A stretch of 64,000 nucleotides of DNA from Methylobacterium sp. (GCF_019745455.1 NZ_JAIETD010000050.1:1-64000), one strand, 5' to 3'; shown: positions 36,537 through 46,224, counted from the first letter of the stretch. Program-made: numbers and translations. Notes: a model not told the origin generated them from the sequence alone.

Positions 36537-39137
36537 ATGACGCTGCCGAACGCTCAGCCTCAGCAGGACGCCGTGCGCGACCGCCTCGATCGGCTCGTTG
36601 CCCGCGCCAAGGCGGCCTCGCTGTGGGAGCGGACATGGCCCGTGCTCTGGCGCGGCCTCGCCGTTCTCCTCGCCTTCCTGGCCGTGTCATGGCTTGGCCT
36701 CTGGCTCGATCTTGGCCCCCTTGGCCGGATGATCGGCCTTGCCCTGTTCGCGGCAGCCTTCGTTGCAGGCCTCGTTCCGCTGGCAAAGATCGGCCGGCCG
36801 ACCCGGCGCGAGGCCCTCGCGCGGATCGACCGAGATGCCGCCTCGGGCGGCGGCGCCCTCGCGCATAGCCCGGCCTCCTCCATCGACGACACGCTTGCGG
36901 TCGGCACCGGCGATCCCGCGACACAAGCCCTGTGGGCGCTCCATCGCAAGCGTGCCGCCGCCGCCGTGGCGAAGCTGAGTGTCGCCGTGCCGCGTCCGGC
37001 AATGCCGCGACGGGACCCCTTCGCCCTGCGCGCTGCCCTGCTGGTGACGGTCGCGGCGAGCCTGTTCGTCGCCGGATCGGAATGGCGCCAGCGCGTCGGC
37101 GCCGCCTTCGACTGGCGTGCTCCGGCGGTGGCCGGCCCGAATTTCAGGGTCGACGGCTGGATCGACCCGCCCCTCTACACGCGGATGCCGCCCCTGGTCG
37201 TCGCCCTCGGCGGCCCGGAGCAGCGCCTGCGGGCGCCGGTGAATTCGACCCTGATCGTCCGCATCGCAGGTCTCGGCGAGGCCAGGCTGAGTCCCCGTTC
37301 CGGCCTCGAAGCCCTGCCCGGCAAGGATGCGAGGCCGGATCTGCGCGAGGACCGCTTCAAGCTCACCGGCGGCCTCGCCGACCTCACCGTGGAGACCACC
37401 GGCGGCGGCTCCCAGAGGCTCGTGATCGAGACCATACCGGACGAGCCGCCGGTCATCCGCAGCGTCGGCACGCCGGAGGTCAACGGCCGCGGCACCTTCA
37501 ACCTGAGCTACCGCGCCAAGGACGATTACGGCATCGCCTCGGCCGAGGGCGTGGTCGAGCCGCTGAAGCCCGGCCGCTCGCTGGTGCCGCCGCCGCGCAT
37601 CCCGCTCGCCCTGCCGGGCGACGCCACCGGGGAGGCCGACGCCAAGACCCTCGTCGACCTCACCGACAATCCGTGGTCGGGCGCGCGGGTGCGCTTCACC
37701 CTCGTCGTCAAGGACGAGGCCGAGCAGGAGGCGCGCAGCCAGTCCGTCGAGATGACCCTGCCGGCCCGGCCGTTCCAGAAGCCCCTGGCGCGGTCGCTCG
37801 CGGAGGAGCGCCGCCGCCTCGTCACGGCACCGGACGAAAGCCGCCGCCGCGTTCAGACGGCCCTCGACGCCCTCCTGATCGCGCCGAGCCAGTTCACGCC
37901 CGAGCCCGGCATCTTCCTCGGCCTGCGCACGGCCTCGCGCCGGCTGAAGGCGGCCCGGACCGACGAAGCCCTCACCGAGGTCGCCGATCTCCTCTGGGAG
38001 ATGGCCCTCAAGATCGAGGACGGCGACCTCTCCGATGCCGAGAAGTCCCTGCGCGCCGCACAGGACCGGCTCAAGGAGGCGATCGAGCGGGGCGCTCCCG
38101 ACGAGGAGGTGAAGAAGCTCACCGAGGACCTCAAGCAGGCCCTCGACAAGTTCATGAAGGAGATGGCCCAGCGCCAGGGCAAGGAGCCCGGCAAGCAGGG
38201 CGAGCGCAGCCAGCAGGACAAGAACGCCAAGAGCGTCACGCCTGACGACCTCAACAAGATGATCGAGGATATGGCGGAGGCGATGAAGCGCGGCGACACC
38301 GCCGAGGCCCAGCGCCTGCTCGAACAGCTCCGCGGCATCCTCGAGAACCTTCAGAGCGCCGAGCAGGGCGGCAAGTCCGATCCCCGCAACCGCGAGATGA
38401 ACAAGCAGGCGCAGGAGCTCGACGAGATGGCCCGCGAGCAGCAGGGCCTGCGCGACGAGACCTTCAAGGACGGCCAGTCCAAGCGCGGCCAGCAGCGTCC
38501 CCGCAACGGACAGCAGGGTCAGCAGCAGCCCGGCGGCCAAGGTCAACAAGGCCAGGGTCAGCAGGGCCAAGGTCAGGCCGAACAGGGGCAGCAGGGTCAA
38601 GGTCAGGGCCAGAAGGGCCAGAAGGGCCAGGGCGGCACCGGCCAGCGCCAGCAGGCCCTGCGCGAGCGGCTCGAGGATCTCCAGCGCCGGATGAAAGAGC
38701 TCGGCATGCAGGGGGAGGAGGGCCTCTCCGAAGCCGAGGAGGCCATGCGTGAGGCCGAAGGGGCGCTGGGCCAGGGCCGCGAGGGCGACGCTGTCGATGC
38801 GCAGGGACGCGCTCTCGACGGGTTGAAGCGCGGCGCCGAGGGCATGCAGCAGCAGATGCAGGAGATGGCAGAGGGTGAAGGCGAGGGCGAGGGCCAGCAG
38901 GAGGGCGGCAAATCGCCGAGCCAGCAGGGCCAAGCCGGATCGCGCGACGACGATCCCCTCGGACGCCCGACGAAGGGACGCGACCTCTCGGGCGGCAATG
39001 TCCGCGTGCCCACCGCCGACGAATCGGGTGTCCAGCGCACCCGGCGAATCCTGGAGGAACTGCGGCGCAAGCTCGGCGACCCGAGCCGGTCGCGCGAGGA
39101 GCTCGATTACTTCGAGCGCCTGCTGCGCCGGAACTGA
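36537..39137 (+). CDS. TIGR02302-family membrane protein with Gln/Gly-rich region
   Basis: The 866-residue alphaproteobacterial protein has two hydrophobic helices near 38-80 and a third near 160-178, then a large extracytoplasmic part. The central region (about 450-620) is alpha-helical and charged. It is followed by a low-complexity Gln/Gly stretch rich in QGQ, QGQG and KGQ units (about 650-720) and a helical C-terminus ending FERLLRRN. The TIGR02302 family is defined by this low-complexity zone; its function is unknown. The start at 36537 has GAGG four bases upstream. Gene order next to lysA is conserved in relatives. Confidence 0.88.
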   Translation: MTLPNAQPQQDAVRDRLDRLVARAKAASLWERTWPVLWRGLAVLLAFLAVSWLGLWLDLGPLGRMIGLALFAAAFVAGLVPLAKIGRPTRREALARIDRDAASGGGALAHSPASSIDDTLAVGTGDPATQALWALHRKRAAAAVAKLSVAVPRPAMPRRDPFALRAALLVTVAASLFVAGSEWRQRVGAAFDWRAPAVAGPNFRVDGWIDPPLYTRMPPLVVALGGPEQRLRAPVNSTLIVRIAGLGEARLSPRSGLEALPGKDARPDLREDRFKLTGGLADLTVETTGGGSQRLVIETIPDEPPVIRSVGTPEVNGRGTFNLSYRAKDDYGIASAEGVVEPLKPGRSLVPPPRIPLALPGDATGEADAKTLVDLTDNPWSGARVRFTLVVKDEAEQEARSQSVEMTLPARPFQKPLARSLAEERRRLVTAPDESRRRVQTALDALLIAPSQFTPEPGIFLGLRTASRRLKAARTDEALTEVADLLWEMALKIEDGDLSDAEKSLRAAQDRLKEAIERGAPDEEVKKLTEDLKQALDKFMKEMAQRQGKEPGKQGERSQQDKNAKSVTPDDLNKMIEDMAEAMKRGDTAEAQRLLEQLRGILENLQSAEQGGKSDPRNREMNKQAQELDEMAREQQGLRDETFKDGQSKRGQQRPRNGQQGQQQPGGQGQQGQGQQGQGQAEQGQQGQGQGQKGQKGQGGTGQRQQALRERLEDLQRRMKELGMQGEEGLSEAEEAMREAEGALGQGREGDAVDAQGRALDGLKRGAEGMQQQMQEMAEGEGEGEGQQEGGKSPSQQGQAGSRDDDPLGRPTKGRDLSGGNVRVPTADESGVQRTRRILEELRRKLGDPSRSREELDYFERLLRRN

Positions 39138-39247
39138 GGATCGCCGGCACGGCCTCCTGCGCTAACCTGCCCTGGGCGACGGCGAGCCATCGCTCACCTA
39201 TGTGAAGCGATGGGCCGCGTTGCCCGTCAAGCCGAGACGATTGCCCG

Positions 39248-39433
39248 ATGTCCTCCAACACCCTCGTCCTCGTCGCCTGTATCGCCGTGGCGGTCGTTCT
39301 CCTGCTCGGCCTCGCCAACATGCTGCGCGGCGGCAGCAGCAACGTCTCCCAGAAGCTGATGCGTCTGCGCGTCGTCCTGCAGTTCTTCGCCATCGTTCTG
39401 ATCATGGGCGTGCTGTGGTGGCGCTCGACCTGA
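39248..39433 (+). CDS. Twin-transmembrane protein
   Basis: The 61-residue protein consists of two transmembrane helices (about residues 6-25 and 42-58) joined by a short basic loop (LRGGSSNVSQKLMRLR). It resembles the small alphaproteobacterial twin-TM proteins that sit beside cobalamin adenosyltransferase genes and share the HIG1-type fold. The role is unknown; HIG1 proteins in mitochondria stabilise respiratory complexes. It lies between the TIGR02302 gene and the PagL-like gene. The start is clear, with no upstream in-frame alternative of note. Confidence 0.82.
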   Translation: MSSNTLVLVACIAVAVVLLLGLANMLRGGSSNVSQKLMRLRVVLQFFAIVLIMGVLWWRST

Positions 39434-39577
39434 GCGCGACATCTGTTTCCGGACTGTTGCGGAGGTGCCGCACCGGGGATCTATCCGGCCGTTCGCGGAT
39501 GAATACAGCCCCCGGGCCCTCAACCGAAGAAGCGCTGCCGTGATAGCGTCCGCCGTCACGAACCGGACAGCGACGCG

Positions 39578-40222
39578 ATGCACCTCACCACCAGAAGCCT
39601 CGTCACGGGTCTCCTCGCCCTGACGATCGGCGGCAGCGCCACCTCCGTCGGCGCGGCGGATCTCGGCTCGCGCAGGGCGCCGCAGCCGGTCTACGTGCCC
39701 CCCGTCCAGCCGATGAGCATCGTCTCCGAGGTCCGCATCGGCGGCTCGGTCCAGGATCCGGGCAGCGCCGAAGGCAAAACTCCCGGCTTCAGCACTGCGA
39801 ACGTCAATGGCGAGATCCTGTTCGCCAAGCCGCTGATCAGCCAGGATCCGTTCTGGCAGGCCCTCATCCCACGGGCGACGGTGGGTGGCAGCTACAACAC
39901 CGGCGGTCGGACCAGCTACGCCTATATCGGCGCCACCTGGACGATCGACCTCTTCCCCGAATTCTTCAACCGCCGGGTCTTCCTCGACGGCTTCTTCGGC
40001 GGTGCCGCGCATAACGGCTATACCGGACCGAAGGCGGCCGCTCCCCTGGGCTTCAACGCACTCGGCTGCAATCCGCTCTTCCGCGAGGCCGCGTCTCTCG
40101 GATTCCGCATCGACGAGCATTGGAGCATCATGGCGACGATCGAGCACATGTCCAATGCCGGCCTTTGCGCCAACAATCGCGGCCTGACGAATTACGGCGG
40201 CAAGATCGGCTACACGTTCTAG
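39578..40222 (+). CDS. PagL-like acyloxyacyl hydrolase family protein
   Basis: The 214-residue outer-membrane beta-barrel has a signal peptide (cleavage near VGA-AD) and the lipid A deacylase motif EHMSNAGLC, with His190 and Ser192 at the spacing of the Pseudomonas PagL catalytic pair. It ends in the barrel-closing GGKIGYTF. PagL removes the 3-O-acyl chain from lipid A. The third catalytic residue (Glu140 in P. aeruginosa, 14 residues after the His) is Thr204 here, so activity may differ or use another acid. It is 24 bp upstream of the adenosyltransferase gene, probably in one transcript. Confidence 0.85.
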   Translation: MHLTTRSLVTGLLALTIGGSATSVGAADLGSRRAPQPVYVPPVQPMSIVSEVRIGGSVQDPGSAEGKTPGFSTANVNGEILFAKPLISQDPFWQALIPRATVGGSYNTGGRTSYAYIGATWTIDLFPEFFNRRVFLDGFFGGAAHNGYTGPKAAAPLGFNALGCNPLFREAASLGFRIDEHWSIMATIEHMSNAGLCANNRGLTNYGGKIGYTF

Positions 40223-40245
40223 ACGCCACGCCCGGACATTACGCT

Positions 40246-40818
40246 TTGGTCACCCTCAACCGCATCTACACCCGCACCGGCGACAAGGGCTCGACGGCGC
40301 TCGCCAACGGGGAACGACGCTCCAAAGCCGACCTGCGGGTCGAGACCTACGGCACCGTCGACGAGACCAATTCCTGCATCGGCCTCGTGCGGCTTCATGC
40401 GGAGCCTGCCCTCGACGCCATGCTCGGCCGCATCCAGAACGACCTGTTCGATCTCGGCGCCGACCTCGCGACGCCGGAGGGCGACGAGAAGCCGGCCTAC
40501 GAGCCGCTGCGCATCGTCGCCGCCCAGGTGACCCGCATCGAAGCCGAGATCGATATCCTCAACGCTGAGCTGTCGCCGCTGAAATCCTTCGTCCTGCCGG
40601 GCGGCTCGCCGGCGGCGGCGGCCCTCCACCTCGCCCGCACGGTCTGCCGCCGTGCCGAACGCCTGGCCGTGGCGCTCGCCGCGATCGAGGGCGAGCGGGT
40701 CTCCCCGGAAGCCCTGCAATACCTCAACCGCCTCTCGGACTTCCTCTTCGTCGCGAGCCGCACGGCCAATGCCAACGGCGCGAACGACGTGCTCTGGGTG
40801 CCGGGCAAGAACCGGTAG
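40246..40818 (+). CDS. Cob(I)alamin adenosyltransferase (PduO/MMAB type)
   Basis: The 190-residue enzyme transfers the 5'-deoxyadenosyl group from ATP to cob(I)alamin, making coenzyme B12. The family N-terminus IYTRTGDKGST binds ATP, and the C-terminal RLSDFLFVASRTAN contains the Arg and Asp near the cobalamin site. In methylotrophs such a protein (MeaD) supplies AdoCbl to the mutases of the ethylmalonyl-CoA route. The start appears to be a rare TTG at 40246, just before VTLNRIYTRTGDKG. No cobalamin riboswitch is visible. It follows the PagL-like gene closely. Confidence 0.92.
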   Translation: MVTLNRIYTRTGDKGSTALANGERRSKADLRVETYGTVDETNSCIGLVRLHAEPALDAMLGRIQNDLFDLGADLATPEGDEKPAYEPLRIVAAQVTRIEAEIDILNAELSPLKSFVLPGGSPAAAALHLARTVCRRAERLAVALAAIEGERVSPEALQYLNRLSDFLFVASRTANANGANDVLWVPGKNR

Positions 40819-41085
40819 GCGGCCAGCCGAGGCGGGATGCTGCCTGGCGCGTCCGCCAGATGCCGCGCCATGATGCGGCCGAGGCCGGTGGCGGCTTCCG
40901 ATCCCCGCACTTCGACCCCACGGCGCAGCACCACCGCGCGTTGACAAGCGCGAAATCACATCGTTACGGTCCGCCGCCTCGTCGGCTGGCGCGTTCGTCG
41001 CCGGGAGCCGTTTTACAGGCGAATTTCGCGGATCGAGCGGCCATAAGCCGCCAAGTTCTGCCCCTCGCGGAGGATTGTGACCGCC

Positions 41086-41835
41086 ATGAAGGTTCTGGTG
41101 CCCGTCAAGCGGGTCGTCGACTACAACGTCAAGATCCGCGTCAAGGCCGATGGTTCGGGCGTCGACCTCGCCAACGTGAAGATGTCGATGAACCCCTTCG
41201 ACGAGATCGCCGTCGAGGAGGCGATCCGGCTCAAGGAGAAGGGCAAGGTCACCGAAATCGTCGCCGTCTCGATCGGGCCGCAGCAGGCGCAGGAGACCTT
41301 GCGCACGGCCCTCGCCATGGGCGCCGACCGGGCGATCCTGGTGAAGACCGACGTCAACGCCGAACCGCTCGGCGTCGCCAAGATCCTCAAGGCGATCGTC
41401 GAGAAGGAAGGTCCGGAGCTCGTCATCCTCGGCAAGCAGGCCATCGACGACGATTCCAACCAGACCGGGCAGATGCTCGGCGCGCTCCTCGGCTGGCCTC
41501 AGGGCACCTTCGCCTTCAAGGTCGAGTTCGGCGAGGGAAGCGTCGACGTGACGCGCGAGGTCGATGGCGGCCTGCAGACGGTGAGCCTCAAGCTGCCGGC
41601 TATCGTCACCACCGACCTGCGCCTCAACGAGCCGCGCTACGCGAGCTTGCCCAACATCATGAAGGCCAAGAAGAAGCCGCTCGAGGAGCTGACCCCCGAG
41701 GCCCTGGGCGTCGACGTCACGCCGCGGATCAAGGTGCTCAAGACCGTCGAGCCCGCTGGCCGCAAGGCGGGCGTCAAGGTCGAATCCGCCGCAGCCCTCG
41801 TCGAGAAGCTGAAGGTCGAGGCCGGGGTGATCTGA
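41086..41835 (+). CDS. etfB: Electron transfer flavoprotein beta subunit
   Basis: The 249-residue protein begins [17 protein letters not shown] and has the ETF beta motif [11 protein letters not shown]. Its C-terminal half includes the beta-ETF recognition loop [20 protein letters not shown]. With EtfA it accepts electrons from acyl-CoA dehydrogenases and passes them to ETF-ubiquinone oxidoreductase. The ATG at 41086 is the usual family start; a GTG at 41077 lies closer to the strong GGAGG (41069-41073), so start choice is not certain. It is 66 bp before etfA, forming an operon. Confidence 0.96.
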   Translation: MKVLVPVKRVVDYNVKIRVKADGSGVDLANVKMSMNPFDEIAVEEAIRLKEKGKVTEIVAVSIGPQQAQETLRTALAMGADRAILVKTDVNAEPLGVAKILKAIVEKEGPELVILGKQAIDDDSNQTGQMLGALLGWPQGTFAFKVEFGEGSVDVTREVDGGLQTVSLKLPAIVTTDLRLNEPRYASLPNIMKAKKKPLEELTPEALGVDVTPRIKVLKTVEPAGRKAGVKVESAAALVEKLKVEAGVI

Positions 41836-41901
41836 TCGCCCCGCTCCCAGACGCGTCTCCAAGCCCGTACGGGCATCCCTTGTCCGAGGTTCAAACAGCA
41901 C

Positions 41902-42852
41902 ATGGCCATCCTCCTCCTCATTGAGCACGAGAACGGCGCCGTCCGCGATGCCAGCCTGAAGGCCGTGACCGCTGCGCGGGACATCGGCGGCCCGATCCAC
42001 GCCCTCCTGCTCGGTAGCGGCGCGAAGAGCGCGGCGGAAGCGGCAGCCAAGCTCGACGGCATCGAGACCGTCCTCGTCTCGGAGGACGCGACCTACGATC
42101 ATCTCCTCGCCGAGCCGACGGGCGCGCTGATCGCCTCGATCGCCGGACCCTACGACGTGATCCTGGCTGCGGCCTCCACCACCGGCAAGAACGTGCTGCC
42201 GCGTGTCGCCGCCCTCCTCGACGTCGCCCAGCTCTCCGACATCATCAAGGTCGTCTCCCCGAATACCTTCGAGCGGCCGATCTATGCCGGCAACGCGATC
42301 CAGACCGTCGAGGCACCGGCCGGCAAGGCGGTGATCACGGTCCGCACAGCCGCCTTCAAGGCGGTCGCCGAGGGCGGCAGCGCCGCGCCGATCCAGGCCG
42401 TCGAGGCCGCAGCTCCACAGGCGGGCGGTTCGACCTTCAAGGGCGAGGAGATCGCCAAATCCGACCGGCCGGAACTGGCCGCGGCGCGCATCATCGTCTC
42501 CGGCGGCCGTTCGCTCGGCTCGGCCGACAAGTTCAAGGAACTGATCGAGCCGCTCGCCGACACGCTCGGCGCTGCGGTGGGCGCTTCCCGCGCTGCAGTC
42601 GATGCCGGCTACGCGCCGAACGACTGGCAGGTCGGGCAGACCGGCAAGGTCGTGGCACCCGACCTCTACGTGGCCGTCGGCATCTCGGGCGCGATCCAGC
42701 ACCTCGCCGGCATGAAGGATTCGAAGGTCATCGTCGCCATCAACAAGGACGAGGACGCGCCGATCTTCCAGGTCGCCGATTACGGCCTCGTCGGCGACCT
42801 GTTCCAGGTGGTGCCCGACTTCCAGGCCGCCATCGCCAAGGCCAAAGGCTGA
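41902..42852 (+). CDS. etfA: Electron transfer flavoprotein alpha subunit
   Basis: The 316-residue partner of EtfB carries the FAD-binding C-terminal domain: [19 protein letters not shown], then [20 protein letters not shown] and [17 protein letters not shown]. Length and motif order are canonical for the alphaproteobacterial form. The heterodimer transfers electrons from fatty-acid and amino-acid oxidation into the respiratory chain. It ends with a very strong hairpin (42867-42897), so the next dehydrogenase gene is probably transcribed separately. Confidence 0.97.
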   Translation: MAILLLIEHENGAVRDASLKAVTAARDIGGPIHALLLGSGAKSAAEAAAKLDGIETVLVSEDATYDHLLAEPTGALIASIAGPYDVILAAASTTGKNVLPRVAALLDVAQLSDIIKVVSPNTFERPIYAGNAIQTVEAPAGKAVITVRTAAFKAVAEGGSAAPIQAVEAAAPQAGGSTFKGEEIAKSDRPELAAARIIVSGGRSLGSADKFKELIEPLADTLGAAVGASRAAVDAGYAPNDWQVGQTGKVVAPDLYVAVGISGAIQHLAGMKDSKVIVAINKDEDAPIFQVADYGLVGDLFQVVPDFQAAIAKAKG

Positions 42853-42866
42853 GGCTGTCGGAACGG

Positions 42867-42897
42867 GTCGCAGTCGTCGCGGTCCGACGGCTGCGAC
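42867..42897 (+). terminator. Strong hairpin after etfA
   Basis: GTCGCAGTCGTCG (42867-42879) pairs with CGACGGCTGCGAC (42885-42897), including one U-G pair, across a 5-nt loop. No T-run follows. It begins 14 bases after the etfA stop. Confidence 0.7.
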
Positions 42898-43030
42898 TGC
42901 ACTGCACCTGCGCGTAAAAATGAGCTAAGAAATCGATGCAACGCGGTGGTGGATGCGGCAAGCGTCGCCGCCGCGGAAGCGTTTGCGTCAGCCGGCCACG
43001 CCGGCAGCGCCTCGGGGGTGCGGGTCAGCG

Positions 43031-43912
43031 ATGGGCATCGATATCAGGACAGTCGGGATCATCGGTGCAGGGCAGATGGGCAGCGGTATCGCTCACGTCT
43101 GCGCGATGGCAGGGCTGGACGTCATCATCAACGACCGCGAGAATTCGCGGCTCGAGAGCGGGCTTGCCACGATCGACGGCAATCTCGCGCGTCAAGTCTC
43201 AAAGGGGACGATCTCCGAAGAGCAGCGCCGCGGCGCGATCGGCCGGATCAAGCCGGTGCGGGATTTCGATGGGCTCGCGCCGAGCGATCTCGTCATCGAG
43301 GCCGCGACCGAAGACGAGGCGACGAAGCGCAAGATCTTCAGCAGCCTCTGCGGCTCGCTGAAGCCCGACGCCCTTATCGCCACCAACACCTCGTCGATCT
43401 CTATCACGCGTCTCGCGGCCTCGACCGACCGGCCCGAGCGCTTCATCGGCATCCATTTCATGAACCCGGTACCGGTGATGCAGCTCGTCGAGCTGATCCG
43501 CGGCATCGCCACCGAAGACCCGACCTACGAATCGGCCAAGGCTTTCATCGCCAAGCTCGGCAAGACCTCGACGATGTCCGAGGATTTTCCGGCGTTCATC
43601 GTCAACCGCATCCTGCTGCCGATGATCAACGAGGCAATCTACACGCTCTACGAGGGCGTGGGCTCTGTGGAGGCGATCGATACGGCCATGAAGCTCGGGG
43701 CCAACCATCCGATGGGGCCACTCCAGCTTGCCGATTTCATCGGCCTGGATACCTGCCTGTCGGTGATGCAAGTCCTCTACGAGGGCTTGGCGGATTCGAA
43801 GTATCGCCCTTGTCCTCTCCTCGTGAAATATGTCGAGGCCGGCTGGCTAGGCCGCAAGTCGAAGCGCGGCTTCTACGATTACCGCGGCGAGACGCCCGTC
43901 CCGACCCGCTGA
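43031..43912 (+). CDS. 3-hydroxybutyryl-CoA dehydrogenase family
   Basis: The 293-residue enzyme oxidises or reduces 3-hydroxyacyl-CoA with NAD(P). The Rossmann motif GAGQMGSGIA starts at Gly12. The catalytic His lies in GIHFMNPVPVM, with Ser-rich NTSSISIT before it. NRILLPMINEAIY and NHPMGPLQLADFIGLD complete the C-terminal helical domain. Length and motifs fit the short, monofunctional Hbd/PaaH class used in butyrate-type, polyhydroxybutyrate or ethylmalonyl-CoA-linked metabolism, not the large FadB fusion. It sits behind etfBA, so a role in acyl-CoA oxidation is plausible. Confidence 0.93.
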   Translation: MGIDIRTVGIIGAGQMGSGIAHVCAMAGLDVIINDRENSRLESGLATIDGNLARQVSKGTISEEQRRGAIGRIKPVRDFDGLAPSDLVIEAATEDEATKRKIFSSLCGSLKPDALIATNTSSISITRLAASTDRPERFIGIHFMNPVPVMQLVELIRGIATEDPTYESAKAFIAKLGKTSTMSEDFPAFIVNRILLPMINEAIYTLYEGVGSVEAIDTAMKLGANHPMGPLQLADFIGLDTCLSVMQVLYEGLADSKYRPCPLLVKYVEAGWLGRKSKRGFYDYRGETPVPTR

Positions 43913-43936
43913 CGCGGGGTGGAACGGGCTATCGGT

Positions 43937-44269
43937 TCATTTCGGGTTGGCGCCGCCGTTAGCATTCGGCTGGGCGGGACTCGGATAGGCCGGATTCGAG
44001 CCGGGCACGTTGCTGCTGTTCGACGATGCCGGACTATTGGTGCTGCCGGTGACAGAGCCCGTCACTTCCTGCCGGGACGCGTCCTGGCTCTTCGAGGAGT
44101 AGTCCTTGGGCGAATTCGCGCCCTGCCATGTCATGAGGCTGGCGATGGCGACTGCCAGGAGCGCGAGGCTCCCGAGCAGGACGTAGAGGACAGGCTTGCC
44201 GCGCTTGCCCTGACGGGCACTCTGCTCCGGTACCCGCTCCTGTCCGTTGATATTCCGGTTCTCTTGCAT
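43937..44269 (-). CDS. Small single-pass membrane protein, candidate EcfG target
   Basis: The 110-residue protein has a polar, basic N-terminus, one transmembrane helix (about 27-45, VLYVLLGSLALLAVAIAS) and a Ser/Asn/Pro/Gly-rich tail ending NANGGANPK. Single-pass proteins of this kind are poorly characterised. The start codon is the ATG at 44269. An EcfG-consensus promoter (44368-44343) lies about 75 bp upstream, suggesting expression under general stress. It stops 25 bp from the convergent dehydrogenase. Function unknown; the tail may be extracytoplasmic, by the positive-inside rule. Confidence 0.72.
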   Translation of the reverse strand: MQENRNINGQERVPEQSARQGKRGKPVLYVLLGSLALLAVAIASLMTWQGANSPKDYSSKSQDASRQEVTGSVTGSTNSPASSNSSNVPGSNPAYPSPAQPNANGGANPK

Positions 44270-44342
44270 CTGCGACCTCGCCTGCGAGGCCCGCTCGGGC
44301 CTCGTGTTTCCGAAGCGACGCCCAGGCGTCGCGATGGGCGGA

Positions 44343-44368
44343 AACGCGGGGGTCCGAACGAGGGTTCC
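44343..44368 (-). promoter_or_regulatory. EcfG-consensus promoter for the small membrane protein
   Basis: On the minus strand GGAAC (44368-44364), a 17-base spacer, then CGTT (44346-44343): a full consensus match. It ends about 73 bp upstream of the start codon of the 110-residue membrane protein. Confidence 0.62.
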
Positions 44369-44395
44369 TGATGCGGCGGAGCGGCCTTCCCGGTC

Positions 44396-45406
44396 TCAGC
44401 GCCCGGTGACCAGCAGGATCTTGCCGAGATGGGCGCTCGTTTCCATGAGTTCGTGCGCTTTCCGAGCTTCCTCTAGCGGGAAGGTGGCGTGGATGACCGG
44501 CCGGATTCGGCCGTCCTCCAGGAGCGGCCAGACCTCGCGGGCGAGCCCCTGCGCGATGGCGGTCTTGTCGGCCTTGGGTCGGGCGCGCAGGGTCGAGCCG
44601 GTGATGGTGAGGCGCTTGAGCATGATCGGCGTCAGGTTGAGGTTCTCGACCCGGTAGCCCTGCATGAAGGCGATCTGGACGAGGCGTCCTTCCACCGCCA
44701 GCGACGCGATGTTCTTGGCGAGATAGGCCGCGCCGACCATGTCGAGGATGACGTCGACGCCCTTGCCGTCGGTCAGGCGCTTCACGTCCTCGGCGAAATC
44801 GACCTCGCGATAGTTGATGGCGGCGTCCGCCCCGAGCTCGCGGCAGAACGCGCATTTCTCGTCGGAGCCCGCCGTGGCGAAGACCCGGGCGCCCTGGTGC
44901 TTGGCGATCTGGATCGCCGTCGAACCGATGCCGCTCGACCCGCCATGGACGAGGAAGCTCTCGCCCTCCTTGAGGCGCCCGCGCTCGATGACGTTGCTGT
45001 AGACAGTGAAGTAGGTCTCCGGCAGGCCTGCCGCCTCGACGAGGGAGAGAGGCTTTGGCTTGGGGAGGCAATGCCCGGCTTCCGCAAGGGCAAATTCCGC
45101 GTATCCGCCACTGATCACGAGGGCGCAGACCTCGTCGCCGATAGCGAGTTCGTCGGCTCCCTCGCCCAGGGCCACGATGCGGCCGGCGATCTCGAGACCC
45201 GGCACCTCGGTGGCTCCCTTCGGCGGGGGATAGTTGCCGCTGCGCTGCATGATGTCGGGCCGGTTCACCCCCGCCGCGACGACATCGATCAGGACCTGAC
45301 CGGGGCCGGGCCTCGGCACCGGCACGGTCTCCACGGCGATCACTTCGGGGCCGCCGGCCTCTGCGAAGCGGATCTGGCGCATGGTCTCGGGGAGGGTGGA
45401 AAGCAT
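44396..45406 (-). CDS. Quinone oxidoreductase (PIG3/QOR family)
   Basis: The 336-residue zinc-free medium-chain dehydrogenase resembles the PIG3-type NAD(P)H quinone oxidoreductases. It shows PVPRPGPGQVLIDVVAAGVN, then the quinone-pocket VPGLEIAGRIVALGEG and the nucleotide-binding Rossmann motif VHGGSSGIGSTAIQIAKHQG. It should reduce quinones or enones with NADPH as a stress-related detoxification step. I chose the ATG at 45406, which has GGAG seven bases upstream; an ATG at 45460 lacks this. It stands beside upp on the same strand, possibly transcribed after it. Confidence 0.92.
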   Translation of the reverse strand: MLSTLPETMRQIRFAEAGGPEVIAVETVPVPRPGPGQVLIDVVAAGVNRPDIMQRSGNYPPPKGATEVPGLEIAGRIVALGEGADELAIGDEVCALVISGGYAEFALAEAGHCLPKPKPLSLVEAAGLPETYFTVYSNVIERGRLKEGESFLVHGGSSGIGSTAIQIAKHQGARVFATAGSDEKCAFCRELGADAAINYREVDFAEDVKRLTDGKGVDVILDMVGAAYLAKNIASLAVEGRLVQIAFMQGYRVENLNLTPIMLKRLTITGSTLRARPKADKTAIAQGLAREVWPLLEDGRIRPVIHATFPLEEARKAHELMETSAHLGKILLVTGR

Positions 45407-45475
45407 CTCAGGTCTCCATGAGGCGAGCGCCGTCTTCGCGGGCCGAGAGGGTGTTGGCAAGGGATGCCGAAAGGA

Positions 45476-46120
45476 TCACCGCGTCCCGTACATCCGATCC
45501 CCCGCATCCCCCAATCCTGGCACGATGTAGCCGTGGTCGTTGAGGTGACTGTCGATGGAGGCGGTCCAGACCGGCACGTCGGGATGGGACGCCTGCAGCC
45601 GGGCAATGCCCTCCGGCGCGGCCAGGAGGCAGACGAAGCGGAGATCCTGAGCACCGCGGGCCTTGAGGAGGTCGATGGCGGCGACCGCCGAGTTGGCGGT
45701 GGCCAGCATCGGATCGAGGACGAGGACGGTGCGGTCGGCGAGGTCGGAGGGTGCCTTGAAGTAGTACTCCACGGCCTGCAGCGTCTCGGGGTCGCGGTAG
45801 AGCCCGACATGGGCGACGCGGGCGGAAGGAACCAGCGACAGCATCCCGTCGAGGAAGCCGACGCCGGCCCTCAAGATCGGGGCGAGGACGAGCTTCTTGC
45901 CGGCGATCTGCGGTGCCTCCATCGCCTGGATCGGCGTCTCGATGGCGACCGTTTCGAGCGGCAGGTCGCGGGTCACCTCGTAGGCGAGCAGCATGCCGAT
46001 CTCGTTGAGGATCTGGCGAAAGCCTTTGGTCGAGCGCGCCTTGTCGCGGAGCAGGGTCAGCTTGTGCTGGACCAACGGGTGCCCGACCACCGTGACTGCC
46101 GCCGTCGCATCCGCCTGCAT
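45476..46120 (-). CDS. upp: Uracil phosphoribosyltransferase
   Basis: Upp salvages uracil by converting it with PRPP to UMP. The 214-residue protein has the [13 protein letters not shown] motif (GTP/uracil site region), the PRPP loop [13 protein letters not shown] and the uracil-contacting [16 protein letters not shown] end. These are the expected motifs and length. I chose the ATG at 46120, with GAGGGAG upstream; the ATG at 46135 lies inside the ribosome-site region. It is followed on the same strand by the quinone oxidoreductase gene with 69 bp between. An intrinsic terminator separates it from the DUF2852 gene upstream. Confidence 0.96.
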   Translation of the reverse strand: MQADATAAVTVVGHPLVQHKLTLLRDKARSTKGFRQILNEIGMLLAYEVTRDLPLETVAIETPIQAMEAPQIAGKKLVLAPILRAGVGFLDGMLSLVPSARVAHVGLYRDPETLQAVEYYFKAPSDLADRTVLVLDPMLATANSAVAAIDLLKARGAQDLRFVCLLAAPEGIARLQASHPDVPVWTASIDSHLNDHGYIVPGLGDAGDRMYGTR

Positions 46121-46192
46121 AGCCCGCTCCCTCATCGGCCCTCGCGCCGGGACGCCCTCCCTATACCAGCCGCATCGCCGCGGCGACGCACG

Positions 46193-46224
46193 AAAAAGGG
46201 CTCCACGCCTCTCGGCGGGAGCCC
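46193..46224 (-). terminator. Intrinsic terminator downstream of DUF2852 gene
   Basis: On the minus strand GGGCTCC (46224-46218) pairs with GGAGCCC (46204-46198) and is followed by TTTTT (46197-46193). It is just beyond the stop of the DUF2852 gene, so upp has its own promoter. Confidence 0.85.

Noticed and set aside
36687..38933. Long minus-strand open frame through the TIGR02302 gene, rich in Leu and Ala
   Set aside because: It is the complement of the Gln/Gly-rich coding sequence; hydrophobic composition arises from complementing CAG/GGC codons.
42861..42884. GGAAC with GTC 17 bases later after etfA
   Set aside because: GTC does not match GTT, and the site lies inside the strong terminator hairpin.
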